DNA of 5,998 bases from Deltaproteobacteria bacterium (GCA_019309945.1 JAFDFH010000268.1:1-5998); one strand, 5' to 3'; positions 1 through 5,998 are shown, counted from the stretch's first letter. Numbers and translations are program-made. The notes: a model not told the origin generated them from the letters alone.

Positions 1-1253
1 AAAGAGCCTGTGTGTGGACCAAAAAATCCGGAGGGGGGTGCTTGTTTTGCGCCATCGCCAGCCAGTTTGGAAAAGATTTTCACTGTGCCGTGCAAAGTGA
101 TTTCTTTATAGAGGATTTAGGTGCGTTTCTAAAAAAGCGTCCTGAAATAAAATATGTCGATATCTGGGATGATACCTTCAATATCAATGCAAACTGGGTC
201 ATAAAAATTTGCGATTATCTCAACAACCTTACCCGTAACGTGGGGCGGGAATTGATTTATTCCTGCTTTTTGAGACCCAAGGAGTTGAATGCGTCGCTTG
301 CTCAAAAAATGGGTGCAACCAATTTTAAGGTTGCCTTTGTCGGCGCTGATGCCTTGACCGAGGAGCTGGCGCGACGGTTGCGACGGGGCTGTACGATTAC
401 CGAGTTGAATAAATCGATTGAAACCCTGTCCCAAGCCGGAATCCAGCCAAGATTGAGTGTTCAGCTGTTTTCGCCCGAATCAACGATTGATGATGTGGGC
501 ATTACGGCGACCCTGACCCTGAACTGCATCAAAAACGGCGAATCCACAGCACATGTTCACCTTTACACGTTTCCCCTGTTCGGGTCCGATATTTATAAAC
601 TTCTGGCCGCCCGCAACAACCTGAAAAAAATTCCGTCACCGCTAATGCAAAGAAGCGATCATGGCGGTTTTGAACCTTACATGGTCGCCTATGATTACCT
701 GAACTACGATCCGGATGTTGAAGCAATCAAGCAGCAGACCTACCGGCTTTTAGATGTCTCCGCTTCATTTTACGTCCGAACCTATCCGGGTGACAATGTT
801 GACGGAAAAAAGCTTGAAACGGTCATCAAAGAAGTGCGCAAATGGAGTGCCGCAGCAAAAAAATCTCATAAAATCAAATCGATTTGGTATATGATCGTGC
901 TGCTTCGGGAAGATCAAGGCCAAGGGATGGATAAAGAAGCGCTGCTCAATTATTTATCGGCAAATGATGCGGTTGCACAAATTCCGGAATATTTAAGAAA
1001 AAGTTATGGAAATTTTGGGTACGCGTACGTATTGTCCCGCAGTTTTAATGAAGTGATGGCGATCCTGATCAAAAATGACTGGGTGCAAAAATTTCAAAAT
1101 AAAAGCTACCGCTTAACCTTTAGGGGCTTGAAGCGACTTCAAACAATGGTCCGGGATGGAAAAGACTATTATTTCACCATTGCGGCTTACGGTAAAATAG
1201 GTAAACTTGAATTGTCGGAAATTTTAGAAAATAAAATAAAGATGAATTCGTGA
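1..1253 (+). CDS. Radical SAM protein (probably B12-binding type), 5'-partial
   Basis: The reading frame is open from the left edge (codons from base 3) to a TGA at 1251-1253, so the gene begins upstream. The first codons read R-A-C-V-W and continue to G-C-L-F-C. Cysteine codons at 9-11, 39-41 and 48-50 form a CX9CX2C pattern that would bind the SAM-cleaving [4Fe-4S] cluster. A GTG at 12 lies between the first and second cysteines and cannot be the true start. Downstream features fit a radical SAM barrel: the strand ending W-D-D-T-F (about 165-179), a K-V-A-F-V-G-A-D strand (about 330-353), and the R-R-G-C-T-I-T-E stretch that usually follows in this family. The last third (about 900-1180) looks like a winged-helix-type tail, including R-S-F-N-E-V-M and Y-R-L-T-F-R-G. 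Many relatives carry an N-terminal cobalamin-binding domain, which would lie outside the window. The substrate is unknown. An 8-bp inverted repeat spans the stop codon, and a repeat element begins 15 bases after it. Confidence 0.85.
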   Translation, partial: RACVWTKKSGGGCLFCAIASQFGKDFHCAVQSDFFIEDLGAFLKKRPEIKYVDIWDDTFNINANWVIKICDYLNNLTRNVGRELIYSCFLRPKELNASLAQKMGATNFKVAFVGADALTEELARRLRRGCTITELNKSIETLSQAGIQPRLSVQLFSPESTIDDVGITATLTLNCIKNGESTAHVHLYTFPLFGSDIYKLLAARNNLKKIPSPLMQRSDHGGFEPYMVAYDYLNYDPDVEAIKQQTYRLLDVSASFYVRTYPGDNVDGKKLETVIKEVRKWSAAAKKSHKIKSIWYMIVLLREDQGQGMDKEALLNYLSANDAVAQIPEYLRKSYGNFGYAYVLSRSFNEVMAILIKNDWVQKFQNKSYRLTFRGLKRLQTMVRDGKDYYFTIAAYGKIGKLELSEILENKIKMNS

Positions 1254-1267
1254 AAAATAAATTCATC
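1241..1267 (+). repeat. Small inverted repeat spanning the radical SAM stop codon
   Basis: GATGAATT (1241-1248) and its exact reverse complement AATTCATC (1260-1267) flank an 11-base loop that contains the TGA stop. The stem is AT-rich and no T-run follows, so it is not a convincing intrinsic terminator. It directly abuts the left end of the larger element at 1269. It could be chance, an mRNA 3'-end structure, or the symmetrical target into which the element was inserted. Confidence 0.35.
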
Positions 1268-1268
1268 C

Positions 1269-1540
1269 GTAACTTCTCAATATGTTCCGGTAGGGCCGCT
1301 GCGCCATCCGGTAATTTTTTATCAATACGGCCAAAACTTGCCGTTAAGGGCGCCTAACAGTGCCCCGCGCACGGGATCTAAAATGAGTGTGTCGTTTAGC
1401 ATAAACAGACTACAATCAACAATTTATGCTATTCGGGTCACTGTAAGCCGCCCTAAACGGCTTCAAACAGTTGCCCGCTTTGAAAAAAATGACCGGATGA
1501 CTCCGCTGGTAGGTTTAACCATAAGTTTTTGAGAAGTTAC
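1269..1540. mobile_element. 272-bp nested inverted-repeat (MITE-like) element
   Basis: The ends are a perfect 12-bp inverted repeat: GTAACTTCTCAA at 1269-1280 and its reverse complement at 1529-1540. Further blocks match in inverted orientation and in the same order. Bases 1305-1325 pair with 1480-1499 (one mismatch, one gap, including an exact CATCCGGT/ACCGGATG core). Bases 1340-1365 pair with 1435-1461 (three mismatches, one extra base). A 9-bp stem lies near the centre. The unit is therefore two diverged arms of about 100 bp facing each other, able to fold nearly end to end. No protein is credible inside it; the 64-codon open frame at 1338-1532 just runs across the arms. Defined TIRs, small size and lack of a transposase suggest a non-autonomous element. 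GTAA termini recall IS66-type ends, but that link is a guess. The flanks (1261-1268 and 1541-1548) show no 8-bp target duplication. A structured RNA or an old inverted duplication are alternatives. Confidence 0.6.
1397..1431. repeat. Central hairpin of the nested element
   Basis: TAGCATAAA at 1397-1405 and its exact reverse complement TTTATGCTA at 1423-1431 enclose a 17-base loop. The hairpin sits near the symmetry centre of the 272-bp element and would form its tip. A second local stem, CCCG (1364-1367) with CGGG (1372-1375) and a 4-base loop, lies just to the left. Neither is followed by a T-run, so neither is called a terminator. Confidence 0.55.
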
Positions 1541-1616
1541 AAAAGTGGGACTCAGAAAACAATTCTTTTTAAAGATGTATCCTCAAAGCACGGAACCTTC
1601 ACATAGCCAGAAAAAC

Positions 1617-1619
1617 AGG
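1617..1619 (+). promoter_or_regulatory. Probable ribosome binding site for the ATG at 1627
   Basis: An AGG core (in the context ACAGGTAAATAG) lies 7 bases before the ATG at 1627. The ATG at 1707, which begins the long glycosyltransferase frame, has no comparable purine-rich site ahead of it. This decides in favour of 1627 as the ancestral start of the DUF2304/glycosyltransferase gene, even though the frame from 1627 closes after 31 codons. No convincing promoter was found in the 86 bases between the element and this start. Confidence 0.4.
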
Positions 1620-1626
1620 TAAATAG

Positions 1627-1722
1627 ATGTCCAACCTCAGAATGTTTGGAATAATTGCCGGGATTATCGGTCTATCGGCCACTTTTTTATTATACCGTGG
1701 TCCGAAATGGAACTTAGCCTGA
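1627..1722 (+). CDS. N-terminal DUF2304 membrane segment, out of frame with the glycosyltransferase
   Basis: A 31-codon frame with a Shine-Dalgarno-like AGG upstream encodes a short start (M-S-N-L-R), one hydrophobic helix (about residues 7-23, M-F-G-I-I-A-G-I-I-G) and a basic turn Y-R-G-P-K-W-N, then stops at TGA. This is how DUF2304 membrane proteins usually begin: a helix followed by an R/K-rich turn. The remainder of the domain (S-L-I-I-V-S-I-N-P onward) continues in the -1 frame, in the glycosyltransferase frame. The two frames overlap at 1707-1722. The piece is best read as the severed 5' end of the same gene. Possible causes are a one-base or small deletion, a sequencing error in the T-run, or a real frameshift at 1683-1689. 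Fewer residues separate K-W-N from the second helix than I would expect, which favours a small deletion. An independent 31-residue membrane peptide is less likely. Confidence 0.5.
   Translation: MSNLRMFGIIAGIIGLSATFLLYRGPKWNLA
1683..1689 (+). other. T TTT TTA slippery heptamer in the frame overlap
   Basis: In the frame starting at 1627 the codons read ACT-TTT-TTA, which gives an X XXY YYZ heptamer of the same sequence as the HIV-1 gag-pol slip site. A one-base backward slip here continues as I-I-P-W-S-E-M and joins exactly the frame of the glycosyltransferase. No strong downstream hairpin and no well-placed internal Shine-Dalgarno stimulator are visible, so use as a programmed site is unproven. 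The same T-run is also a natural place for a one-base deletion or a sequencing error. Confidence 0.3.
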
Positions 1723-2639
1723 TTATCGTTTCAATAAATCCGGATGTTCTTAACACGCTTCGCGATGCCATGTCTTTACAGGAATCATATCGAGGCAGAA
1801 TCATTGCCCTTCTCGTCATTTCCAGCATTTTTTTGTTTTTTTATATTTTCTATACCCAGTCAAAAGTAGAAAATCTTCGTCTGCAATTCGACCGACTGGT
1901 CAGAAATTTGGGGAGCCAGGACACTGAGAAAAACATTGAAGTGCTCGATATGATCAAGCCTGTTATGGTTGTTATACCGGCTTATAACGAAGCGGAGAAT
2001 TTAGGAGAACTTCTTCCGGGGATCCCCAAGCAAATCAAAGGAATTGGGGTTGGGGTTTTGGTTATTGATGACGGAAGTGAGGATGAAACATTTTCCATTG
2101 CAGCTCAAACAGATGGTGTCTGTGTGGTAAAGAATCCGATAAATCGGGGTGGAGGGGCAGCGCTTCGACTCGGGTACGATATTCTGAAACGGGCGGGTGC
2201 GCATCTATGTGTCACAATGGATGCGGATGGTCAGCATCGACCCGAAGAAATTGGGAACCTTGTTCTGCCTATTTTAGATGATCAATATGATTTTGTAATC
2301 GGATCACGAATTCTCGGGCACAGAGAGAAGGGCAGCCGTTTGAGAATAATGGGCGTATACATTTTCAGCAAGATCATTTCGGTTTTACTGGGAAAAAAGA
2401 TCACGGACCCGTCCAGTGGTTTCAGGGCGTTTCGAATGGAAGCCATGGCTTCCATAAATTTATATGAAGATCAATACCATACCAGCGAATTAATCATTGA
2501 AGCTGTTAAAAAAGGGGTGCGTATAGGAGAAGTGCCGATAACGATTTTGAAAAGAAAGTATGGCAAAAGTAAAAAAGGGAATGATTGGGCTTACGGTTTT
2601 AATTTCACAAGGATAATTATTAAAACGTGGTGGCGATAG
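1707..2639 (+). CDS. DUF2304-fused polyprenyl-phosphate sugar synthase (GT2, DPM1-like)
   Basis: This frame of 310 codons encodes a GT-A family 2 transferase of the dolichol/polyprenyl-phosphate mannose synthase type. It would move a sugar from an NDP-sugar to a polyprenyl phosphate at the cytoplasmic membrane face. Residues 1-69 look like the C-terminal two-thirds of a DUF2304 domain: S-I-N-P-D-V-L, a helix at about 31-50, then a charged Q-F-D-R-L-V-R-N-L-G tail. The catalytic domain follows: V-V-I-P-A-Y-N-E-A-E-N (88-98), V-I-D-D-G-S (119-124), N-R-G-G-G (146-150), the metal-binding M-D-A-D-G-Q-H (171-177), I-G-S-R (198-201) and D-P-S-S-G-F-R (234-240). The key catalytic residues appear intact. 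There is no long C-terminal membrane region, so DUF2304 probably supplies the anchor. The ATG at 1707 lacks a good ribosome site, and the missing N-terminal helix lies in another frame at 1627. The sulfotransferase gene starts 3 bases after the stop. The sugar is not known. Confidence 0.85.
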   Translation: MELSLIIVSINPDVLNTLRDAMSLQESYRGRIIALLVISSIFLFFYIFYTQSKVENLRLQFDRLVRNLGSQDTEKNIEVLDMIKPVMVVIPAYNEAENLGELLPGIPKQIKGIGVGVLVIDDGSEDETFSIAAQTDGVCVVKNPINRGGGAALRLGYDILKRAGAHLCVTMDADGQHRPEEIGNLVLPILDDQYDFVIGSRILGHREKGSRLRIMGVYIFSKIISVLLGKKITDPSSGFRAFRMEAMASINLYEDQYHTSELIIEAVKKGVRIGEVPITILKRKYGKSKKGNDWAYGFNFTRIIIKTWWR

Positions 2640-2642
2640 CGA

Positions 2643-3602
2643 ATGATGAATGATTGGGCAAACAGCGATTCATTCGTTTTCATTATTGGATCTCCCAGAT
2701 CCGGTACGACAGTTCTCGGTGAAATATTGGATAAACATCACGAGATTTCTCAATGGTATGAACCCTATTTCGTTTGGGATCGCTATTTCCGCAATCACCC
2801 CCATGATAAAAGAAACGCTGAAGAAGCAACTTCAAAAATTAAAAAACAGATTTTCACGGAATTTTTAAGATATAAAAGAAAGACAGGAAGCCGGATTGTT
2901 GTGGATAAATCTCCGAGGAACAGCCTGAAAATCCCATTTATAATGAGAATATTTCCACAAGCCCGTTTTATCCATTTGCTTCGAGACGGACGCGATGTGA
3001 CTCTTTCTATTCATAAAGAATGGATTCGACGAAGAAAAATTGTACAAAATTCACAGAACAACAATAAATTTAATTATAAAAGAGCTTTCAGGGTAGTCAA
3101 AGAATGGTTAAATAGACAACCTTTCCTTAAGGATAAAATTAGATCGCTTTGGTTTGAAACCCATGGACATTTTTTTAATAAGACGCTGCACTTGAATCGG
3201 TTGCGCTGGAACGGTGAAATCGGATGGGGGCCCAGATTCAAAGGCTGGAATGAATTCATATATCAAAAGTCGATGCTGAAGTTCAATGCCTACCAATGGT
3301 TAAGATGTGTTGAGAACATTGGCATGTATTGGCCGGAAATACCAGCCGAAAATAAATTGGAACTACGATATGAAGACCTTATATCCGAAAGCGAGAAAAA
3401 CATTATAAATATCCTGGAGTTTTTGGATTTGAGGAAGTATGAAGAATTTTTCCATTCCGTTCCAAAATTAAAAAAAGATAACTTTAACAAATGGCGAAAT
3501 GAATTCTCAAGGGAACAGGCCAATGAAGTCCATGAGATTTTAACACCGATGTTAATCAAATTAGGCTATGCCAAGAATCACGATTGGCCTTCTTTAATTT
3601 AG
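2643..3602 (+). CDS. PAPS-dependent sulfotransferase family protein
   Basis: This 319-residue soluble protein has the two PAPS-binding signatures of the sulfotransferase fold. The 5'-phosphosulfate loop is G-S-P-R-S-G-T-T at residues 16-23, right after the first strand F-V-F-I-I. The 3'-phosphate site is R-F-I-H-L-L-R-D-G-R-D-V-T-L-S (108-122), with Arg114 and Ser122 as the likely contacts. V-V-D-K-S-P-R-N (86-93) and the late L-R-Y-E-D-L (near residue 243) are also typical. The enzyme would move sulfate from PAPS to a hydroxyl on a sugar, lipid or similar acceptor; the acceptor cannot be read from the sequence. A lysine/arginine-rich stretch follows the 3' site (about 124-160). There is no signal peptide, so it acts in the cytoplasm. 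Two ATG codons stand in tandem at 2643 and 2646 and either could start. The gene lies 3 bases after the glycosyltransferase, suggesting translational coupling. It looks richer in A+T than the radical SAM gene. Confidence 0.88.
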   Translation: MMNDWANSDSFVFIIGSPRSGTTVLGEILDKHHEISQWYEPYFVWDRYFRNHPHDKRNAEEATSKIKKQIFTEFLRYKRKTGSRIVVDKSPRNSLKIPFIMRIFPQARFIHLLRDGRDVTLSIHKEWIRRRKIVQNSQNNNKFNYKRAFRVVKEWLNRQPFLKDKIRSLWFETHGHFFNKTLHLNRLRWNGEIGWGPRFKGWNEFIYQKSMLKFNAYQWLRCVENIGMYWPEIPAENKLELRYEDLISESEKNIINILEFLDLRKYEEFFHSVPKLKKDNFNKWRNEFSREQANEVHEILTPMLIKLGYAKNHDWPSLI

Positions 3603-3617
3603 TAACAAAATATTTCC

Positions 3618-4565
3618 ATGTCCTATAAGATTATAATTAAAATCGTCATTTCTTTTTTATTTCTGGCTTATATCATATTCAAGGTAGATATGACATTGCT
3701 GTTTAATGCCGCTTCATCAATAAAAATAAACTATTATATTTTTTCTTTCCTGATTTTGATTTTAAACAGTTTTGTTCTGGCTCAGAAATATAAAGTAGTT
3801 ATGAAACCTTCCGGGATATATCAACCATTATTGAGATTAGTAAGAATTAATTTCATATGCCGGTTTTATTCAATGTTTCTGACAACAGCGATGGGTCAGG
3901 GTGTGATTCGATGGCATATTTCAACAAAAGACCAGGAAGGACGGTTCAAATTTTTAGCGGTTATGTTCTTCGAACGCTCAACTTTCTTATTTGCTCTTCT
4001 TTTTGCGATAACCGCATCAATTTTTTTTGTACCAAATCCAAAAGTTAACGAAATTGCTGGAAAATTTTCTCCGTTATTGGCCGCCGGATTTTTAAGCCTG
4101 TTTCTGTTTTATTTCTACCTGAATTATCCCCCCCTTTATCAGTACATCAACAAAATTGTCTCTGGTGTTCCCACGAAAGAAAAACATGTCTTTATAAATA
4201 AATTATTCAAATTTATCAGCATATTCTCAATTTATTACAGAAAAAGAGAAAGCCTGGTTTCAGGCTTATGCTTTGCCATGATGTGGCAGTTATTTTTTTT
4301 ATTGAGAGTCTATTTGCTGATATTTGCGATTCAGGTTCCGCTATGCTTTTTTGATATATGCTGGATGGCCTCTTTAGTATTATTGGTCCAGGTTTTGCCG
4401 ATTTCACTAAACGGTATCGGTTTAAGAGAAACTGCTTATGCTTTCCTTTTTGAAATACAAGATCTCTCTCCTGAAAAAGGTGTTCTCCTTGGAATAGTCC
4501 TCTTTTCACAGATGCTATTCGCGTCTTCGATTGGCGGGGCACTGCATTTGTTGTCAAAAGAATAG
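3618..4565 (+). CDS. Multi-spanning membrane protein, LPG-synthase-TM / UPF0104 family
   Basis: This 315-residue, strongly hydrophobic protein has about seven to eight predicted helices by eye (roughly 5-22, 40-56, 75-95, 112-135, 150-170, 215-240, 245-262, 285-312). The best family mark is V-L-P-I-S-L-N-G-I-G-L-R-E-T-A at about 259-273. This resembles the conserved P-x-S-x-x-G-x-G-x-R-E signature of the lysylphosphatidylglycerol-synthase transmembrane region (UPF0104). Stand-alone members contain only the membrane part, without the aminoacyl-transfer domain, and this one also ends soon after the last helix. They are often found beside lipid-linked glycosyltransferases and have been suggested to move lipids or lipid-linked sugars, but the activity is not established. 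The start has no clear ribosome site and follows the sulfotransferase by 15 bases, so coupled translation is likely. A role with the DPM1-like and GT-C enzymes on either side is an inference from position. Confidence 0.8.
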   Translation: MSYKIIIKIVISFLFLAYIIFKVDMTLLFNAASSIKINYYIFSFLILILNSFVLAQKYKVVMKPSGIYQPLLRLVRINFICRFYSMFLTTAMGQGVIRWHISTKDQEGRFKFLAVMFFERSTFLFALLFAITASIFFVPNPKVNEIAGKFSPLLAAGFLSLFLFYFYLNYPPLYQYINKIVSGVPTKEKHVFINKLFKFISIFSIYYRKRESLVSGLCFAMMWQLFFLLRVYLLIFAIQVPLCFFDICWMASLVLLVQVLPISLNGIGLRETAYAFLFEIQDLSPEKGVLLGIVLFSQMLFASSIGGALHLLSKE

Positions 4566-4569
4566 GACA

Positions 4570-5998
4570 ATGAACCTTTCCATTATAAAAATATGTTCAA
4601 TCGTATTACTCTTTGTTGCTCCGGTTGCTTTGATTTATTCAAATATTTTAGAGGCTCCCTTTGTTTTGGATGACACGGTTAGAATTCAAGATAACCCCCA
4701 CATCCGTATGACCGACCTTTCCATCAAGGAAATTGTAAAAGCAGGATGGAATAAAGAGTCTGCCTCGAAACGCCCAATTGGCAACATGAGTTTTGCCTTA
4801 AATTACTATTTTCATCAATACAATCTTAAAGGCTATCATGTTGTAAATATCATCATTCATATATTCGCCGGATTTTTTTTATTTTTATTTATAAAAACCA
4901 CGTTGAGCATCCTTTCTATTGAGTCTAAATGTGATCACCCAACATTGATCGCTTTTTTCTCCGCTTTGATCTGGCTGGTTCACCCGGTTCAAACCCAGTC
5001 TGTAACCTACATTGTACAACGCCTAAACAGCCTGGCAGCCATGTTTTATGTCCTCTCCTTCTGGCTCTATGTAAAGGGAAGACTTGCTCAAAAGAAAAAC
5101 GCAAGCAATTCTCACCCGAAAAAAAGCTCAAAGGGTGATCCGCAACCCGCAACATGGAATCATTTTCTATGGTTTGCAGGCTCTGTTCTGGCGTGGATAC
5201 TGGCTCTGGGTTGCAAGCAAAACGCCGCCACTTTACCTTTTTTTATTGTTCTCTATGAATGGTATTTTTTCCAGAATCTTCACAAGCAATGGTTCAAACG
5301 TCATTTGAAATATTTTTTGGGTATTTTTATCCTTTTTCTCTTTATTAGCCTTATTTATATGGGGTCTGATCCATGGGAAAAGATCTCCAGTATAGGAGAT
5401 TATGCCAAAAATGAATTTACGATTAAAGAGAGAGCATTGTCCCAGTTTCGGGTGGTGATCTATTACCTGAGCCTTATTGTCTTTCCCCATCCATCCAGAC
5501 TTAATCTGGATTATGATTTCCCCCTTTCCCATTCTTTGATTGACCCGATCACCACTCTACTTTCCCTGTGCATCATTGTGGGACTTCTTGGACTGGCTAT
5601 TTATATGGCCAAAAAGGAACGGGTCTTATCGTTTTGCATCCTTTGGTTTTTGGGTAACCTCGTGATAGAATCGTCGGTGATCCCTCTGGCAATCATCTTT
5701 GAACATCGTCTCTATCTGCCTTCCATGCTGGTATGCCTGATGGTGGTTATATGGATTTTTCGGTTGCTAAATCAAAAATGGCTGGGGGTTGCGCTGTTGT
5801 GCGCTGTGGCCATGTTGTTTTCATTCTGGACCTATGAAAGAAACAGTGTGTGGATCGACAAGGTGACCCTCTGGAAAGATTGTGTGCAAAAATCGCCCAA
5901 CAAGGCCCGGCCCCATTACAACCTCGGGAAAGCGCTGGTGGCGCGGAATCGGCTGTCCGAGGCCATTGACCATTACTTTATGGCGTCGCGGATAAATC
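4570..5998 (+). CDS. TMTC-like GT-C membrane glycosyltransferase with TPR repeats, 3'-partial
   Basis: The frame runs from ATG 4570, 4 bases after the previous stop, to the window edge without closing (476 codons visible). An AGGA at 4564-4567 is too close to be an ideal ribosome site, so coupling to the gene before is likely. The protein begins with a membrane helix (about 5-27). An acidic loop follows, F-V-L-D-D-T with Asp34-Asp35, the position of the catalytic acidic motif in GT-C enzymes. Other marks are R-P-I-G-N (68-72), H-P-V-Q-T-Q-S-V-T-Y-I-V-Q-R (138-151), C-K-Q-N (215-218) and E-H-R-L-Y-L-P (378-384). Many helices lie between them, with a hydrophilic Lys/Ser-rich loop at about 169-199. 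After Y-E-R-N-S-V-W, a TPR-like repeat starts near 448 (P-H-Y-N-L-G-K-A-L). This layout matches bacterial relatives of TMTC O-mannosyltransferases, which use polyprenyl-phosphate sugars on the outer face of the membrane. Its substrate is unknown. Confidence 0.85.
   Translation, partial: MNLSIIKICSIVLLFVAPVALIYSNILEAPFVLDDTVRIQDNPHIRMTDLSIKEIVKAGWNKESASKRPIGNMSFALNYYFHQYNLKGYHVVNIIIHIFAGFFLFLFIKTTLSILSIESKCDHPTLIAFFSALIWLVHPVQTQSVTYIVQRLNSLAAMFYVLSFWLYVKGRLAQKKNASNSHPKKSSKGDPQPATWNHFLWFAGSVLAWILALGCKQNAATLPFFIVLYEWYFFQNLHKQWFKRHLKYFLGIFILFLFISLIYMGSDPWEKISSIGDYAKNEFTIKERALSQFRVVIYYLSLIVFPHPSRLNLDYDFPLSHSLIDPITTLLSLCIIVGLLGLAIYMAKKERVLSFCILWFLGNLVIESSVIPLAIIFEHRLYLPSMLVCLMVVIWIFRLLNQKWLGVALLCAVAMLFSFWTYERNSVWIDKVTLWKDCVQKSPNKARPHYNLGKALVARNRLSEAIDHYFMASRIN

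Noticed and set aside
1241..1267. Intrinsic terminator for the radical SAM gene
   Set aside because: The stem is only 8 bp, AT-rich and has no following run of T, so terminator function is not supported.
1352..1358. GCCTAAC, which fits the RYYYAAC core of an integron attC site
   Set aside because: No matching GTTRRRY partner at the expected distance and no integron gene were found. The bases belong to an inverted-repeat block of the larger element.
1338..1532. A 64-codon + strand open frame inside the nested element
   Set aside because: It crosses both arms and the central hairpin of the inverted repeat, has no ribosome site and shows no domain-like pattern. The repeat explains the sequence better.
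1269..1540. CRISPR array or riboswitch in the intergenic region
   Set aside because: There are no direct repeats with spacers. The structure is an inverted duplication, and no known riboswitch core was recognised.
1555..1583. Possible sigma-70 promoter before the glycosyltransferase row
   Set aside because: No -35 and -10 pair with acceptable sequence and spacing could be found. A TATCCT at about 1578 is a poor -10 and has no -35.
4216..4557. A 113-codon open frame on the - strand
   Set aside because: It is antisense to the conserved P-I-S-L-N-G-I-G-L-R-E region of the membrane protein and has no start signal or family pattern of its own.
5233..5532. A 99-codon open frame on the - strand
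   Set aside because: It lies wholly opposite the GT-C gene, whose frame has clear family motifs on both sides. It is an antisense shadow without a recognisable domain.

Overview
The window carries five genes, all on the + strand. It looks like part of a cell-surface glycan or glycolipid region of a Gram-negative bacterium. A TPR-bearing GT-C transferase beside a DPM1-like synthase and a sulfotransferase, with a cobalamin-type radical SAM gene nearby, would suit an anaerobic deltaproteobacterium (Desulfobacterota). That assignment is a low-confidence impression; there is no rRNA or other marker here.

Layout. (1) 1-1253: the 3' part of a radical SAM gene whose beginning lies outside the window. 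The first visible codons fall inside its iron-sulfur cysteine motif, so the GTG at 12 is not its start. (2) 1254-1626: a non-coding stretch dominated by a 272-bp element (1269-1540). It has perfect 12-bp terminal inverted repeats and further matching inverted blocks nested inside, so it could fold on itself almost end to end. (3) 1627-4565: a tight gene row encoding a DUF2304/DPM1-like glycosyltransferase, a sulfotransferase and a multi-spanning membrane protein of the LPG-synthase-TM/UPF0104 type. (4) 4570 to the window end: a large membrane glycosyltransferase of the TMTC-like GT-C type that enters TPR repeats as the window ends. Its frame stays open through the last base.

How they may work together (inference from families). 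The DPM1-like enzyme would make a polyprenyl-phosphate sugar on the inner face of the membrane. The small membrane proteins or domains (DUF2304, LPG-synthase-TM-like) could help anchor or move lipid intermediates. The GT-C enzyme would use the lipid-linked sugar on the outer face to glycosylate a protein or glycan. The sulfotransferase could add sulfate to a sugar or lipid acceptor. Gaps of 3, 15 and 4 nt support one transcript from about 1627 onward.

Two points deserve most attention. First, the nested inverted-repeat element between the radical SAM gene and the glycan row has no recognisable gene. Second, the 5' end of the glycosyltransferase gene is split between two frames. The ribosome binding site and first membrane helix lie in one frame (1627-1722), and the rest of DUF2304 plus the catalytic domain lie in the -1 frame. 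A T TTT TTA heptamer sits in the overlap. This is either a decayed or mis-sequenced start or, less likely, a programmed frameshift.
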